From CAYUVH01 sp964448135 (GTDB lineage: Bacteria > Verrucomicrobiota > Verrucomicrobiia > Limisphaerales > UBA8199), in NCBI GenBank assembly GCA_964448135.1, contig CAYUVH010000051.1, forward strand, positions 1-64,000: a stretch of 64,000 nucleotides of DNA, read 5' to 3'. The notes below the pieces were generated by a model. It was not told where the DNA came from. It searched no databases and worked only from the letters and a program-made list of their open reading frames with translations. Positions 17,166-25,847 of the stretch are shown piece after piece. Position 1 is the stretch's first letter. Every line of letters starts with the position of its first letter. The position numbers and the translations under genes are program-made.

Positions 17166-17220
17166 AGCTCCAAGAACCAAGAACCAAGGACCAGATAAAC
17201 TTCAAGCACCAAGGTCCAAG
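17166..17220. repeat. ACCAAG/CCAGATAA dispersed repeat
   Basis: A short stretch of ACCAAG units with the core GGACCAGATAA, then TTCAAG and CCAAGG units. Related blocks occur at 18525, 37079, 40753 and 49795. It lies inside the cluster between the ABC ATPase and permease genes. Confidence 0.65.
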
Positions 17221-17305
17221 CAGTGACGCCGGGTGTTCGGCGGGGCGATGAAGAGAAGCGCGGCTTTGATGGAGTGCGCGGGTGGGAATGTCGCCGGACA
17301 TGGGT

Positions 17306-18517
17306 TCAGGAGCCTTTGGGTTTGTTGAGAAGATTGGAGAGTTTCTCGTTCGCCTTTTCGAGATCCACCGGTTTGGCGGGTTCCGCGGCGGCGGGCTTGG
17401 GCACGAATTCGGTCGGACGCGAGAGGGCTTCGAGTTTGCTTTGGTCCACGGTTTCGACCGGAGCAGGCGCGGGTGCGGGGGCCGGGGTGGAGGGTTGCGC
17501 CAGCGTCAGGCGATCCAGAAGCTGGTCCTTCACCGGGGCGGCCTCCGCGCCGGCGCGGAGGTAGGCGGCGACTTTCGCGCCACCCGTGGCGCCGGAAGTT
17601 TCGGCGGCGGCGAGGCGGGCGTTTTGGACGACCTGCAGGAAATAGCCTTCGAGGTTCTGGGTCGGGGTATCAATCCGCACGCGATCATCGTTGATGTCCT
17701 GCCGGATGACGCTGAGCACGCGTTCCATGGTCTCGCGGCGCAACACCGGCGCGGTGATGCGCACGGCATCGGGCGTGGCGAGCAATTCCTTCAACGAGCC
17801 CATCGCCTGGATTTTGCCGCCGTAATAGATGACCACGCGATTGCAGACGTCTTCGACGTCGGAGAGCAAATGGCTGCTGAGGATGACCGTCTTGCCGCGA
17901 CCGGCCAGGGCAAGGATGAGGTCCTTCACTTCGCGGCAGCCGATGGGATCGAGGCCGGCGGTGGGTTCGTCGAGGATGACCAAGTCCGGGTCGTTGATGA
18001 GCGCCTGGGCCAGGCCGATGCGCCGCTGCATGCCCTTGGAGAATTCACCGACCGCGCGGGTGCGCGTCTGGCTGAGGCCGACCATTTCGAGAAGCTGTTC
18101 GGCGCGGTCGTTGCGGGAGCGCTTGTCGAGGTGAAACAGGTTGCCGAAGAAATCGAGGGTCTCGTGGGAGTTGAGATAGCGATACAGGTACGATTCCTCG
18201 GGCAGGTAACCGATGCGCGCCTTGGTGGCGACATGCCGCGGGGTGTGGCCGAAAACCTCGATCTGGCCCTTCGTGGGGTAGAGCAGGCCGAGCAGCAGCT
18301 TGACCGTCGTGGATTTGCCGGAACCGTTCGGGCCGAGCAGGCCGAAAACTTCACCGCGGCGCACGTCGAAATCCACGTTGTCCACGGCGCGCGCCTTGGG
18401 GCGGCCCCAGAAATCCTTGAAGACCTTGGTCAGGCCGCGGACGGAGACGACGACTTCGCCCGTGGCCGCATTGGCGGCGGGGGCGGAGGGAGTGGGGAGT
18501 TGGATCGTGTCGCTCAT
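17306..18517 (-). CDS. ABC transporter ATP-binding protein
   Basis: A 403-residue ATPase. Walker A is GPNGSGKSTTVKLLLGLL, the signature is FSKGMQRRIGLAQAL, and Walker B is LVILDEPTAGLDPIG, followed by the H-loop in ILSSHLLSDVEDVC. The C-terminal ~100 residues are an extra Ala/Pro/Val-rich tail with no known domain, longer than in most CcmA-type exporters. The ATG at 18517 begins the conserved region; the frame is open to 18574 through a repeat. It most likely energises the permease encoded next (15731..17116), and possibly the one at 24697..25659 as well, which lacks an ATPase beside it. Confidence 0.88.
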   Translation of the reverse strand: MSDTIQLPTPSAPAANAATGEVVVSVRGLTKVFKDFWGRPKARAVDNVDFDVRRGEVFGLLGPNGSGKSTTVKLLLGLLYPTKGQIEVFGHTPRHVATKARIGYLPEESYLYRYLNSHETLDFFGNLFHLDKRSRNDRAEQLLEMVGLSQTRTRAVGEFSKGMQRRIGLAQALINDPDLVILDEPTAGLDPIGCREVKDLILALAGRGKTVILSSHLLSDVEDVCNRVVIYYGGKIQAMGSLKELLATPDAVRITAPVLRRETMERVLSVIRQDINDDRVRIDTPTQNLEGYFLQVVQNARLAAAETSGATGGAKVAAYLRAGAEAAPVKDQLLDRLTLAQPSTPAPAPAPAPVETVDQSKLEALSRPTEFVPKPAAAEPAKPVDLEKANEKLSNLLNKPKGS

Positions 18518-18524
18518 GGGAGGG

Positions 18525-18592
18525 AAAAGGACCAAGCACCAAGGACCAAGCTCCAGATAAACCTCAAACTCCAAACTTCAAACTTCAAAACT
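18525..18592. repeat. ACCAAG/CCAGATAA dispersed repeat
   Basis: Units ACCAAGCACCAAGGACCAAG, then CTCCAGATAAAC and three CAAACTTC-type units. It shares its core with the blocks at 17166 and 37079. It lies between the P-type ATPase gene and the ABC ATPase gene. Confidence 0.65.
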
Positions 18593-18647
18593 GCGGAGCG
18601 TCGGGTGAGAGCACCCGCCCTGAAGGATGCCTCGGTGCCGGATTCCA

Positions 18648-20705
18648 TCACGCGGGTTTGGGGGACAGGGTGGTTGCGGGCGCCACGGGTGCGGCCGGAG
18701 TGCCTGCGGTCGGCGCGGCGGCGACGGGACGGTAAGGCTCGAGGTTTTCGCCCATGCGCACCAGGCGGGCGCTGTTGAACACGACGATCAATGAACCAGC
18801 CGTGTGTAGCGCGGCGGCGACGGCGGGCTCGACTTTGCCCAGCGCAGCCAGGGTCATGCCGCCGAGAATGAACAGAACGCCGAAGAGAAAGTTCTGGTTG
18901 ATGACCGTGCGCGTGCTGCGGGAGAGGCGCACCAGGAAGGGCAGGCGGCGGAGATCGTTGTTCATCAGCGCGATGGTCGCGCTGTGGATGGCCACTTCGC
19001 TGCCGGCCGCGCCCATGGCGATGCCGATGTCGCCCGCCGCGAGGGCCGGGGCGTCGTTCACACCGTCGCCGACGACTGCGACCTTGTAGCCGCGCGCATG
19101 AACGCCGCGGACAAATTCCACCTTGTTCTGCGGCAGGCATTCGCCCTGGACTTCTTCGCAACCGATTTCGTTCGCGACGCGCACGGCCACGGGCTGGCGG
19201 TCGCCGGAGATCATGGCGATGCGGCGGACGCCGATGGCCTTGAGTTCAGCGAGGGCTTCCTTCGCCTCGGGACGGGTCTGGTCCTGGAGGCCGACCCAGC
19301 CGATGCATTTGCCATCGCGGGCGATAAAGATCAGGCTCCAGCCTTCGGTTTCATTGAGGTCGACGGACTGGAGGAAGTCCTGTTTCACGCCGTTGTCCAG
19401 AAGCCACTGGGCCCGGCCCACGAGCACTTTCGCCCCGGCGATGTCCGCCTTCACGCCGCGGCCGGCGGTTTCCAGGAAATCCTTCGGCTCCACGAGCGGC
19501 ACACCCGCTTCACCCGCGAGTTGGGCGAGCGCTTTGGCCGTGGGGTGATTGCTGTATTTCTCGGCGGAAGCCGCGATGCGGAGCAATTCGGCGGGCTTCA
19601 CGTCGCCCAGCGGCGCGAGCCGGCTCACGGCGAGTTCGCCCCGCGTCAACGTGCCGGTCTTGTCGAACACGAAGGCGTTGAGCTTGGCGGCGGCTTCGAT
19701 GTCCGCGACGTTCTTGATCAGGATGCCGAGGCGGGCCGCGGCGGAAAGCGCCGCCACCATGGCGGTGGGCGTCGCGAGAATGAACGCGCACGGGCAGCTG
19801 AAGATGATCACCGAGATGACGCTGTTCAGGCCGTGCTCCTTGCCGGTGAAGGCCCAGACCAGCGCGGCGATCACCAGTACCAGCGGGGTGTAAAAAGCCA
19901 TGTACTGGTCCACGATCTTCATGATCGGGAGCTTGGTCTTTTCGGCGGCCAGAATCAGCTCGCGCACGCGGCCGAGCGTGGTGTCCTGGCCGGCGCGGGA
20001 CACTTTGATTTCCAGAACACCGGTGAGATTCTGCGTGCCGGCGAAAACCTCATCGCCCGGCTTTTTGTCCACCGGCAACGATTCGCCCGTGATGGTGGCC
20101 TGGTTGAAGGAGCCCTGGCCGGTCACGATCACACCGTCGGCGGCCACGTTGTCGCCGGGCCGGATGCGGATCACGTCGCCCACGGCGAGGTCCTTGGCGG
20201 CGACTTCCTGTTCACCCTGCCCGGTGATGCGACGGGCCTTGGTGGGGGTGAGCTGGATGAGGGATTCGATGGACGCCCGCGCGCCTTCGGCGGTGCGGGT
20301 CTCGATGATTTCGCCCATGAGCATGAAGAACGCGACCACGCCCGCGGTGCGGTAATCCCCGGAGGCGAACGCAGCCAGGACCGCGATGGCAACGAGTTCG
20401 TTGATGCTCAGCAAACCCTGCCGCAAATCGCGGATGGCATTCCAGATGATCGGATAACCCAGAATCACGGCGCCGATGAGGGCGCTGCCGCTGGCAATGG
20501 GCTGGCCTTGCTTGAAGAGCCAGTCCACGACAAATGCGTTGAGGACGAACACGACGCCCAGCAGCGTCTGCCAGAGGCGGACGGGGGCGTGCTCGTGGCC
20601 GCATCCGCACGAGTCACCGCTCTCGTGCTTGTGGTCGTGGCCATGGTCAGGGCCGGTTTCGGGTTCCCGGTTATGGGAACGGCTCAGGAGCGAAGTTACT
20701 TGCAT
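18648..20705 (-). CDS. P1B-type heavy-metal translocating ATPase
   Basis: A 685-residue metal-transporting P-type ATPase. The sixth-helix motif SCPCA (around residue 302-306) marks the P1B class. The phosphorylated Asp is in DKTGTLTRG (about 348), the actuator loop is TITGESLPVDK, the P1B-specific HP dipeptide is in SNHPTAKAL, and the hinge is GDGVNDAPALA. There is no N-terminal HMA domain. Instead residues 20-45 are rich in His, Asp and Cys (HGHDHKHESGDSCGCGHEH), a likely metal sensor. Cu, Zn, Cd or Co are all possible. It lies 35 bp after an SPFH gene and continues the same transcription unit. Confidence 0.93.
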   Translation of the reverse strand: MQVTSLLSRSHNREPETGPDHGHDHKHESGDSCGCGHEHAPVRLWQTLLGVVFVLNAFVVDWLFKQGQPIASGSALIGAVILGYPIIWNAIRDLRQGLLSINELVAIAVLAAFASGDYRTAGVVAFFMLMGEIIETRTAEGARASIESLIQLTPTKARRITGQGEQEVAAKDLAVGDVIRIRPGDNVAADGVIVTGQGSFNQATITGESLPVDKKPGDEVFAGTQNLTGVLEIKVSRAGQDTTLGRVRELILAAEKTKLPIMKIVDQYMAFYTPLVLVIAALVWAFTGKEHGLNSVISVIIFSCPCAFILATPTAMVAALSAAARLGILIKNVADIEAAAKLNAFVFDKTGTLTRGELAVSRLAPLGDVKPAELLRIAASAEKYSNHPTAKALAQLAGEAGVPLVEPKDFLETAGRGVKADIAGAKVLVGRAQWLLDNGVKQDFLQSVDLNETEGWSLIFIARDGKCIGWVGLQDQTRPEAKEALAELKAIGVRRIAMISGDRQPVAVRVANEIGCEEVQGECLPQNKVEFVRGVHARGYKVAVVGDGVNDAPALAAGDIGIAMGAAGSEVAIHSATIALMNNDLRRLPFLVRLSRSTRTVINQNFLFGVLFILGGMTLAALGKVEPAVAAALHTAGSLIVVFNSARLVRMGENLEPYRPVAAAPTAGTPAAPVAPATTLSPKPA

Positions 20706-20740
20706 GTCTCAAGGGCCCCGGTTGGGGGCTTAAATTCTTA

Positions 20741-21838
20741 TTACGGCTTTGCCTCTTCGGTTTTCTGCTTTGGCAGCTCGCGATTCAACAATAACCTCAA
20801 TTCCGTCAATTTTCCATCGCTGGTGGTATCGAGGAAAATCTTTTCCTGTGCGTTGGTCATCACGCGGCCCATGACATCGGCCAGGCGTTGTTCGGTGAAG
20901 AGCCGGGGATTGGCCTCGTAACGGGGCAGCAGCTCCTGGAACTGGCTCGCGCGGGCGGCGACGTCGCTGATGAGCCGCGCGCGGTCGGATTCGGCGAAAT
21001 TCACGCGCGAAACCGCGTCGGCGCCGGCCCGGTTCGTGATCTGGTTTTCGTAGCTGCGGGCGTCGTTGAGCAGCTTGCTGCGATTGAGTTCCGCTTTGAG
21101 CACGTTCGCAAATGCCTCCTTCGTCTGGCGCGGCGCAATGCTCTGGACGGTGCATTGCTCGACGGACACTCCGAGGTCGTGCTTTTCCACCAGGTCGGAC
21201 GCGCGTTTGCGGACCGCGTCGTTGAACCCGATGACGTCGCGGGTCAGGATGTCGTCCACCGTGAAATGCGCGGCAGCGTCGATCAGCGCGTTGTCCAGGG
21301 CGTTTTGCACCGCCACGGCCGCGTTGGTGAAGTTGAAGATGTAACGCACCGGATCGATGATCTTGTAGGTCAACGTGGCGCGCGTATGGATGATGTTGCC
21401 GTCCGCGGTGAGGGCGTAGCCATCCACGGCGGGATTGAGCGTCGGGCCGGCGTAAGGCTCCGTGCCGGCGGCTTCCATCACCTTGGTGGTGGCGTACCAG
21501 CCCACGGTGGAATCCACCTGCTGGGCGCCTTTGATGGGGACCTTGACGATCTCATCGATGGGGTAGGGGAACGCCCAGTGAATGCCGGGACCGATCAGCG
21601 CGCCTTCACCCGTCCCCACCGGTTTGCCGAAGTGCAATTTGATGGCCATTTCCTGCTGGTTCACCTGGAAACTACCCGAGAAAATGAACACCACGATCAA
21701 AATGCCCAGCGCGAAGCGGACGATGTTGAAGCTGCTTCGCAGCGCCTCTGATAGCGCCTGCGAGCCGGCATCCATCGGCGTCTCCGCCCCCGGGTCGGTC
21801 CGCTTTGGCTCGTCGTGTGAATGAGGTTGGTCGGCCAT
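20741..21838 (-). CDS. SPFH/band 7 protein, HflK-like
   Basis: The product is 365 residues: a charged N-terminus with His and Asp, one membrane helix (FALGILIVVFIFSGSFQV), then a band 7/SPFH domain (about 65-290) with LIGPGIHWAFPYPIDEIVKV and a helical C-terminal part. HflK-like proteins form large cage-like complexes with HflC and regulate membrane proteases or define membrane microdomains. HflC-like and another HflK-like gene lie directly upstream (9 and 14+ bp gaps), and a P-type ATPase gene follows. No FtsH-type protease gene is nearby. Confidence 0.87.
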   Translation of the reverse strand: MADQPHSHDEPKRTDPGAETPMDAGSQALSEALRSSFNIVRFALGILIVVFIFSGSFQVNQQEMAIKLHFGKPVGTGEGALIGPGIHWAFPYPIDEIVKVPIKGAQQVDSTVGWYATTKVMEAAGTEPYAGPTLNPAVDGYALTADGNIIHTRATLTYKIIDPVRYIFNFTNAAVAVQNALDNALIDAAAHFTVDDILTRDVIGFNDAVRKRASDLVEKHDLGVSVEQCTVQSIAPRQTKEAFANVLKAELNRSKLLNDARSYENQITNRAGADAVSRVNFAESDRARLISDVAARASQFQELLPRYEANPRLFTEQRLADVMGRVMTNAQEKIFLDTTSDGKLTELRLLLNRELPKQKTEEAKP

Positions 21839-21847
21839 GGCAGCGGG

Positions 21848-22759
21848 TTACTTCTTAAAGAGATTCGTCGAAACCCCCTTGAACAAATCGAAGGGCGGCG
21901 TCTGCTGGTCGAAGATCAACGTCGAACGTTCCTTGAGCGCGCCTTCCAGCGCGTTCAGGCGGAAGATGAACAACGCCAGCTCCGGTTTCTGCTGGAACAC
22001 GGCGAGTGATTTGGCGGCCTCGGCTTCGGCCTGGCCCTTGATGCGCGTCGCCTTGCCTTCGGCGTCGGCCAGCGTCTCCGCCGCCTTGCGCTCGGCTTCC
22101 GAGCGGATGCGCTGGGCCTCGGACACACCTTCGCTGTCATAGCGGGTGGCGAGCTTCTGCCGCTCCGCCATCATGCGATCGAAAACCGATTGCGTGACCG
22201 CTTCCGGGAGCCCGACTTTCTTGAATCCCAGGAATTCGATCTCCAGGCCGAGACTCTGCTGCTTCACTTCGGAGCGGACGCGCTCGAGGATTTCATTTTC
22301 GATTTCGGCGAACTTGTTGCCGCCCGTCACGGAGAGAAAATCGGGCAGCGGATGCTTGCCGATGATTCCCTGCCGGGCGCTGCCCACGGTGCGTTCGAGC
22401 ACGCGTTCGGCCTCCGCGATCGGATCGGTGTTGCCGGCAAACCGCGGGAAGAAATTGGTGACCTCGGTGATCTTCCAGCCCACGTAAATCTGGGTGAGCA
22501 GGCTGAAGCCGTCCTGCGTCAGACCCTGGGTCAGCTTGTCATTGGTGAAGTTCTGGACCCGCTGGTCGAACTTGTAAACGTTCTGGATCGGCCACGGGAA
22601 CCGCCCGTAAATGCCCGGTTCGGTCAGGGGGCGGGTGGGGCGGCCGAACGTGGTCACGACGGCCACCTCGGACTTGCGCACCTGGAAGCTGAAGATCATG
22701 AAGGCGAAAATCAGCAACAGCGCGATGCTGATGGCGAGGCTATAGGTCTTGCGATTCAT
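21848..22759 (-). CDS. SPFH/band 7 protein, HflC-like
   Basis: 303 residues. An N-terminal membrane anchor (LAISIALLLIFAFMIFSF) precedes the SPFH domain with VAVVTTFGRPTRPLTEPGIY, and the C-terminal half is a long charged helix rich in Ala, Glu and Arg (AEAEAAKSLAVFQQKPEL), as in HflC. Such helices line up to form the walls of the HflK/C cage. The start lies 5 bp after the stop of the larger HflK-like gene and its stop 9 bp before the second HflK-like gene, so all three are co-expressed. A canonical HflC proteolytic-control role is possible but is not supported by neighbours. Confidence 0.87.
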   Translation of the reverse strand: MNRKTYSLAISIALLLIFAFMIFSFQVRKSEVAVVTTFGRPTRPLTEPGIYGRFPWPIQNVYKFDQRVQNFTNDKLTQGLTQDGFSLLTQIYVGWKITEVTNFFPRFAGNTDPIAEAERVLERTVGSARQGIIGKHPLPDFLSVTGGNKFAEIENEILERVRSEVKQQSLGLEIEFLGFKKVGLPEAVTQSVFDRMMAERQKLATRYDSEGVSEAQRIRSEAERKAAETLADAEGKATRIKGQAEAEAAKSLAVFQQKPELALFIFRLNALEGALKERSTLIFDQQTPPFDLFKGVSTNLFKK

Positions 22760-22764
22760 GGGGA

Positions 22765-24651
22765 TTATTTGGATTTGGGCGCCGGCACGGAGATATCGCC
22801 CAGCATGTCGGCGCGAATCTTGTCCTGCAGGTCAAACGTCAGCACATCGTGCGTATTGGTCGTCAAAAGCAGGTATTTGCGGGAATTTGCCGTGGCTTGC
22901 ACAAAGGCGCGCAAATACTCCTGCTGCACATACACCTCCGGCGCCGTTTCGAACGCCGGGATTTGATTGGTGAAGAGCGCGGCCTGGGCAACGGCCCGGA
23001 TTTCCTGGCGCACGCCGTCGGCGGTGGCCAGGTTTACCAGCTTCGCGGCCTGCGCTCCGGCCAGGGCGTTGGTGCGGATATCCTCGGCCTGCGCATTGAG
23101 AATCTTGGCCTCTTTGGACTGGAACGCCGAAATGACCTTCTCGTAGTCGGGCGCGACTTTCACCGGCGGGTGCAGATCCTGCAACCCCACCAACATGATG
23201 GTCGCCCCCAGCTTTTTCTTGTCGGCCGCGGCCTGGATGCGCTTCACGAGTTCTTGCGAGGCGGCTTCGCGGCCGGAGGACATCAATTCATTCAGGTCCG
23301 CGCCCGCTAGGTAGCGGACCACTTCACGATAGCCGAGGTCCTGGAGCAGGCCGGCGGAATCCTCGTTTTCGTACTCCCACAACATCAAATCGTGGATCTG
23401 GAATTGCACGACGATGCTGCCGGTCACCAGGCTGACTGGCGGGATGCGGCGGCTGCCTTCGTCCTGCCGGTTGGTATTGACCAGCGCTTCCTCGCGATTG
23501 GCGACGAGGAAGTTTTCTTCCTTCGTGTGGGCTACGGACCAAAGAATGATCTCCTCCTTGCCGGGAGTTTCGCCGGGGTCGAAGCCGACATCGAAGCTCT
23601 GAATCTGGTCGGTGCGATAGCGGTAAACGTGGTCAATCGGCCACGGGAATTTCAGGTGCGCTCCCGCGGTCAACAGCGTGCGGCCCGGGACGGGACGACC
23701 GAAGCGCTCGAGCAAACCGCCTTCGCCGGCCTCGATGACCACCACGCAGGTGGAGAGCAGCAGCAGGCACACCTGCACGAAGATCAACAACAACCAGCGC
23801 TCAAGGATGAAGCGGTAAAACCAGGTGTTCGAGACGTCGAAGCCGAATTGGTAATTTACCGCCTCCGTCGTGGCGGTGACCAGGCTTTCCGGCTGGCCCA
23901 GCAGGCCGATCAACCGGCTTTCGTAGAGCGGGCGGCCAATTTTGCCTTCGATGCGGGGGCGGTAGATTTCCAGGACCAGGTTGACCAGCGTTTCCAGGGC
24001 GCAGAGGCCGAGCACCGCGCACAGACCGATGGCCACGTAATAATCTGCGAGTTTGTAATGGGCTTCGACGCCGGCGATGCCCAGGGCGGCCACGAAACTC
24101 AGGTAGGCGCCAAGGAGGACGTTGCTGGCGCCGGGGCGCAGCAGGCGGTGGTTTTCCAGGCGCGCAAAGGCCGCCGAGAATTTACCGACCAAAAACAGCC
24201 CTAGCGCAACCACGCCGAACGTGGCCAGCGCAACCGTCGGCTGCGCGACCTCAACGGCCGTTCCGGGCCGGGTGATCCAACGGTGAAGTAACCACGCCCC
24301 GAGACCCTGGCCGAGGAAGAGCAGAAACGTGAAAGCCGGGATGAAGTAGCGTTCGAATTGCTCGCGGGAACGTTGCGCGGGGAAGCCTTCCGCATAGCGG
24401 GCCTGGAACAGGGCCGTGTCACCGCGGGAACGCGCGAGTTCGTCGAGTTCGAGCTTTTCAACGCGCTCCGATTCCCGGAGGCGCATCTGAAACCAGCTCA
24501 CCAGGGCGATGAAGACGCCCAGCCCCAGGAAAACGGCCGCCACCTGTCCCGCGAGGGAATTGGTGTAGCGCGCCACCGCGAGGTCGGCCACGGCTGCCGC
24601 CAGCAGTACCAGCAGGTTGATCAGGCCGTGTCTTTGTAAACTTCGTTCCAT
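22765..24651 (-). CDS. Large SPFH protein with polytopic N-terminus
   Basis: A 628-residue protein. The N-terminal half carries about six hydrophobic helices, including LINLLVLLAAAVADLAVA, FTFLLFLGQGLGAWLL and FGVVALGLFLVGKFSAAFA. The C-terminal half is an SPFH domain starting near residue 300 (VVVIEAGEGGLLERFGRPVP, LKFPWPIDHVYRY) with a following helical region (QAEDIRTNALAGAQAAKLV). The usual HflK has one anchor, so the extra membrane domain is distinctive. It is the second gene of the cluster and should sit in the same complex as the two smaller SPFH proteins encoded after it. Confidence 0.85.
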   Translation of the reverse strand: MERSLQRHGLINLLVLLAAAVADLAVARYTNSLAGQVAAVFLGLGVFIALVSWFQMRLRESERVEKLELDELARSRGDTALFQARYAEGFPAQRSREQFERYFIPAFTFLLFLGQGLGAWLLHRWITRPGTAVEVAQPTVALATFGVVALGLFLVGKFSAAFARLENHRLLRPGASNVLLGAYLSFVAALGIAGVEAHYKLADYYVAIGLCAVLGLCALETLVNLVLEIYRPRIEGKIGRPLYESRLIGLLGQPESLVTATTEAVNYQFGFDVSNTWFYRFILERWLLLIFVQVCLLLLSTCVVVIEAGEGGLLERFGRPVPGRTLLTAGAHLKFPWPIDHVYRYRTDQIQSFDVGFDPGETPGKEEIILWSVAHTKEENFLVANREEALVNTNRQDEGSRRIPPVSLVTGSIVVQFQIHDLMLWEYENEDSAGLLQDLGYREVVRYLAGADLNELMSSGREAASQELVKRIQAAADKKKLGATIMLVGLQDLHPPVKVAPDYEKVISAFQSKEAKILNAQAEDIRTNALAGAQAAKLVNLATADGVRQEIRAVAQAALFTNQIPAFETAPEVYVQQEYLRAFVQATANSRKYLLLTTNTHDVLTFDLQDKIRADMLGDISVPAPKSK

Positions 24652-24696
24652 TTAAAAAATCAGACTAAATTTGACCAATCCGGTTCAATGTCCGCC

Positions 24697-25659
24697 TCAG
24701 CTCAACTCCCGCTCCTCGAACAGCATCACCGCCACCGCGAGCGACGCGCCGACATAACCGGCGGCGTACAGCAAAGCCTTGCCCACGTAACCCCAATACA
24801 TTGTCGTTTTGCCCGATTCCAGCGCATCACCGAACCAAAAAAGCTGCCAGTTTGGCGTGAGCGTGTAAAGCACGGTCGCCCAGACCGACCCATCCTTGGC
24901 GCGGGTCCCAAAGAGGTAATCGCTCATCAGTCCGAGCAAAAACACCGCCGAACAAATACAGAGCGTCGGAATCATGTCGAACCGGGTCGAGCACGCCAGC
25001 GCGATGCCTGCCAGCACCCACAGGGCGAACAGCACCAGCAGGCCCGCCGGAATCATCCGCCAATCCACGCCCGTCCCGAAGGCCTGCGAATCGCCGGATT
25101 TGTTGAAGAAATTGATCACGATGAACGCCAGCGTCACCGTCAGCACCAGGCTCAACACGGCGTCCGACGCGAATTGCCGGCGCAGAAAGAAATTGCTGAA
25201 CCCGCCCAGCAGGTAGGCCAGCAGGACGGCCAGGACGAAAATCCCCACGGCAAACATATCGGTCGAGCCATAGGCATCGAAGGCCATGCGGCTGGCCAGC
25301 AGGGCGGCGGCGAGATTGATGTAGCTGAGTAGCGTGAGCGCGCCCATCACCCCGACGTACTTGGCGAGGAGGAATTGGGCGCGGCTGATGGGTTTGGACA
25401 GGACCGCGAGGGCGGTGCCGGTGCGGATTTCGCGGGCCAGCGAGGCGGAGGCGCTCAGGACGGCCCCCAGCAGGCCGGCAAAGAGCATCACCGCCAGCGT
25501 GGTGTTCATCACCAGTTTCGGCTCGTCGCCGAACGCAAAGTAATAAGGCGTGGCGAGGAAGATCTCGAACGCCGCCGAACAGGTCATCAGGAGCAGGAAC
25601 ACCGGTTGGCGCACCAGCTCCATGAAGGCATTCCGGGCTATGGTGATGAACTGCGTCAT
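24697..25659 (-). CDS. ABC-2 type permease, NatB/NosY-like
   Basis: A 320-residue membrane protein. It begins FITIARNAFMELVRQPVFLL, a typical ABC-2 permease start with an amphipathic helix. It has about seven membrane segments, with SLAREIRTGTALAVLSKPIS between them, a sequence conserved in NosY-like permeases. There is no ATPase gene next to it; the nearest is at 17306..18517 in the same direction. It is the first gene of the eight-gene cluster, 45 bp before the large SPFH gene. The exported substrate is unknown. Confidence 0.83.
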   Translation of the reverse strand: MTQFITIARNAFMELVRQPVFLLLMTCSAAFEIFLATPYYFAFGDEPKLVMNTTLAVMLFAGLLGAVLSASASLAREIRTGTALAVLSKPISRAQFLLAKYVGVMGALTLLSYINLAAALLASRMAFDAYGSTDMFAVGIFVLAVLLAYLLGGFSNFFLRRQFASDAVLSLVLTVTLAFIVINFFNKSGDSQAFGTGVDWRMIPAGLLVLFALWVLAGIALACSTRFDMIPTLCICSAVFLLGLMSDYLFGTRAKDGSVWATVLYTLTPNWQLFWFGDALESGKTTMYWGYVGKALLYAAGYVGASLAVAVMLFEERELS

Positions 25660-25720
25660 GTATTGGGCTCAGCCGCCGCACAAACTAGCTATTTTCCGCC
25701 TCAAAGCCAACCGGTAATCA

Positions 25721-25732
25721 TTGACCAGTCAA
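25721..25732 (-). promoter_or_regulatory. Possible operator palindrome upstream of the SPFH/ABC cluster
   Basis: The perfect inverted repeat TTGAC-CA-GTCAA lies about 62 to 73 bp before the first start codon of the cluster, in the only long upstream gap. A TTGACT on the minus strand overlaps it and could also serve as a -35 element, but no good -10 box is visible. It could be chance. Confidence 0.3.
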
Positions 25733-25847
25733 CTTTGCCAAGCTCATGCACATCAAGGAACTGTGCGTCTGCCCGCACAGGGAAGACTGAAAAACCCGAG
25801 ATGAGGACCTTGGGATGCCAGAAAGACTCGTTGAGAGAAAGGCTCGC

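Noticed and set aside
18984..20921. 645-codon frame on the plus strand
   Set aside because: It lies entirely opposite the P-type ATPase and SPFH genes, is rich in Arg/Asp/His/Ala as expected of an antisense GC-rich frame, and has no recognisable motif.
20741..22759. Canonical hflK-hflC pair controlling FtsH
   Set aside because: The two proteins look HflK/HflC-like, but a third SPFH gene and no ftsH, hfq or hflX neighbours argue against naming them as the classical pair.
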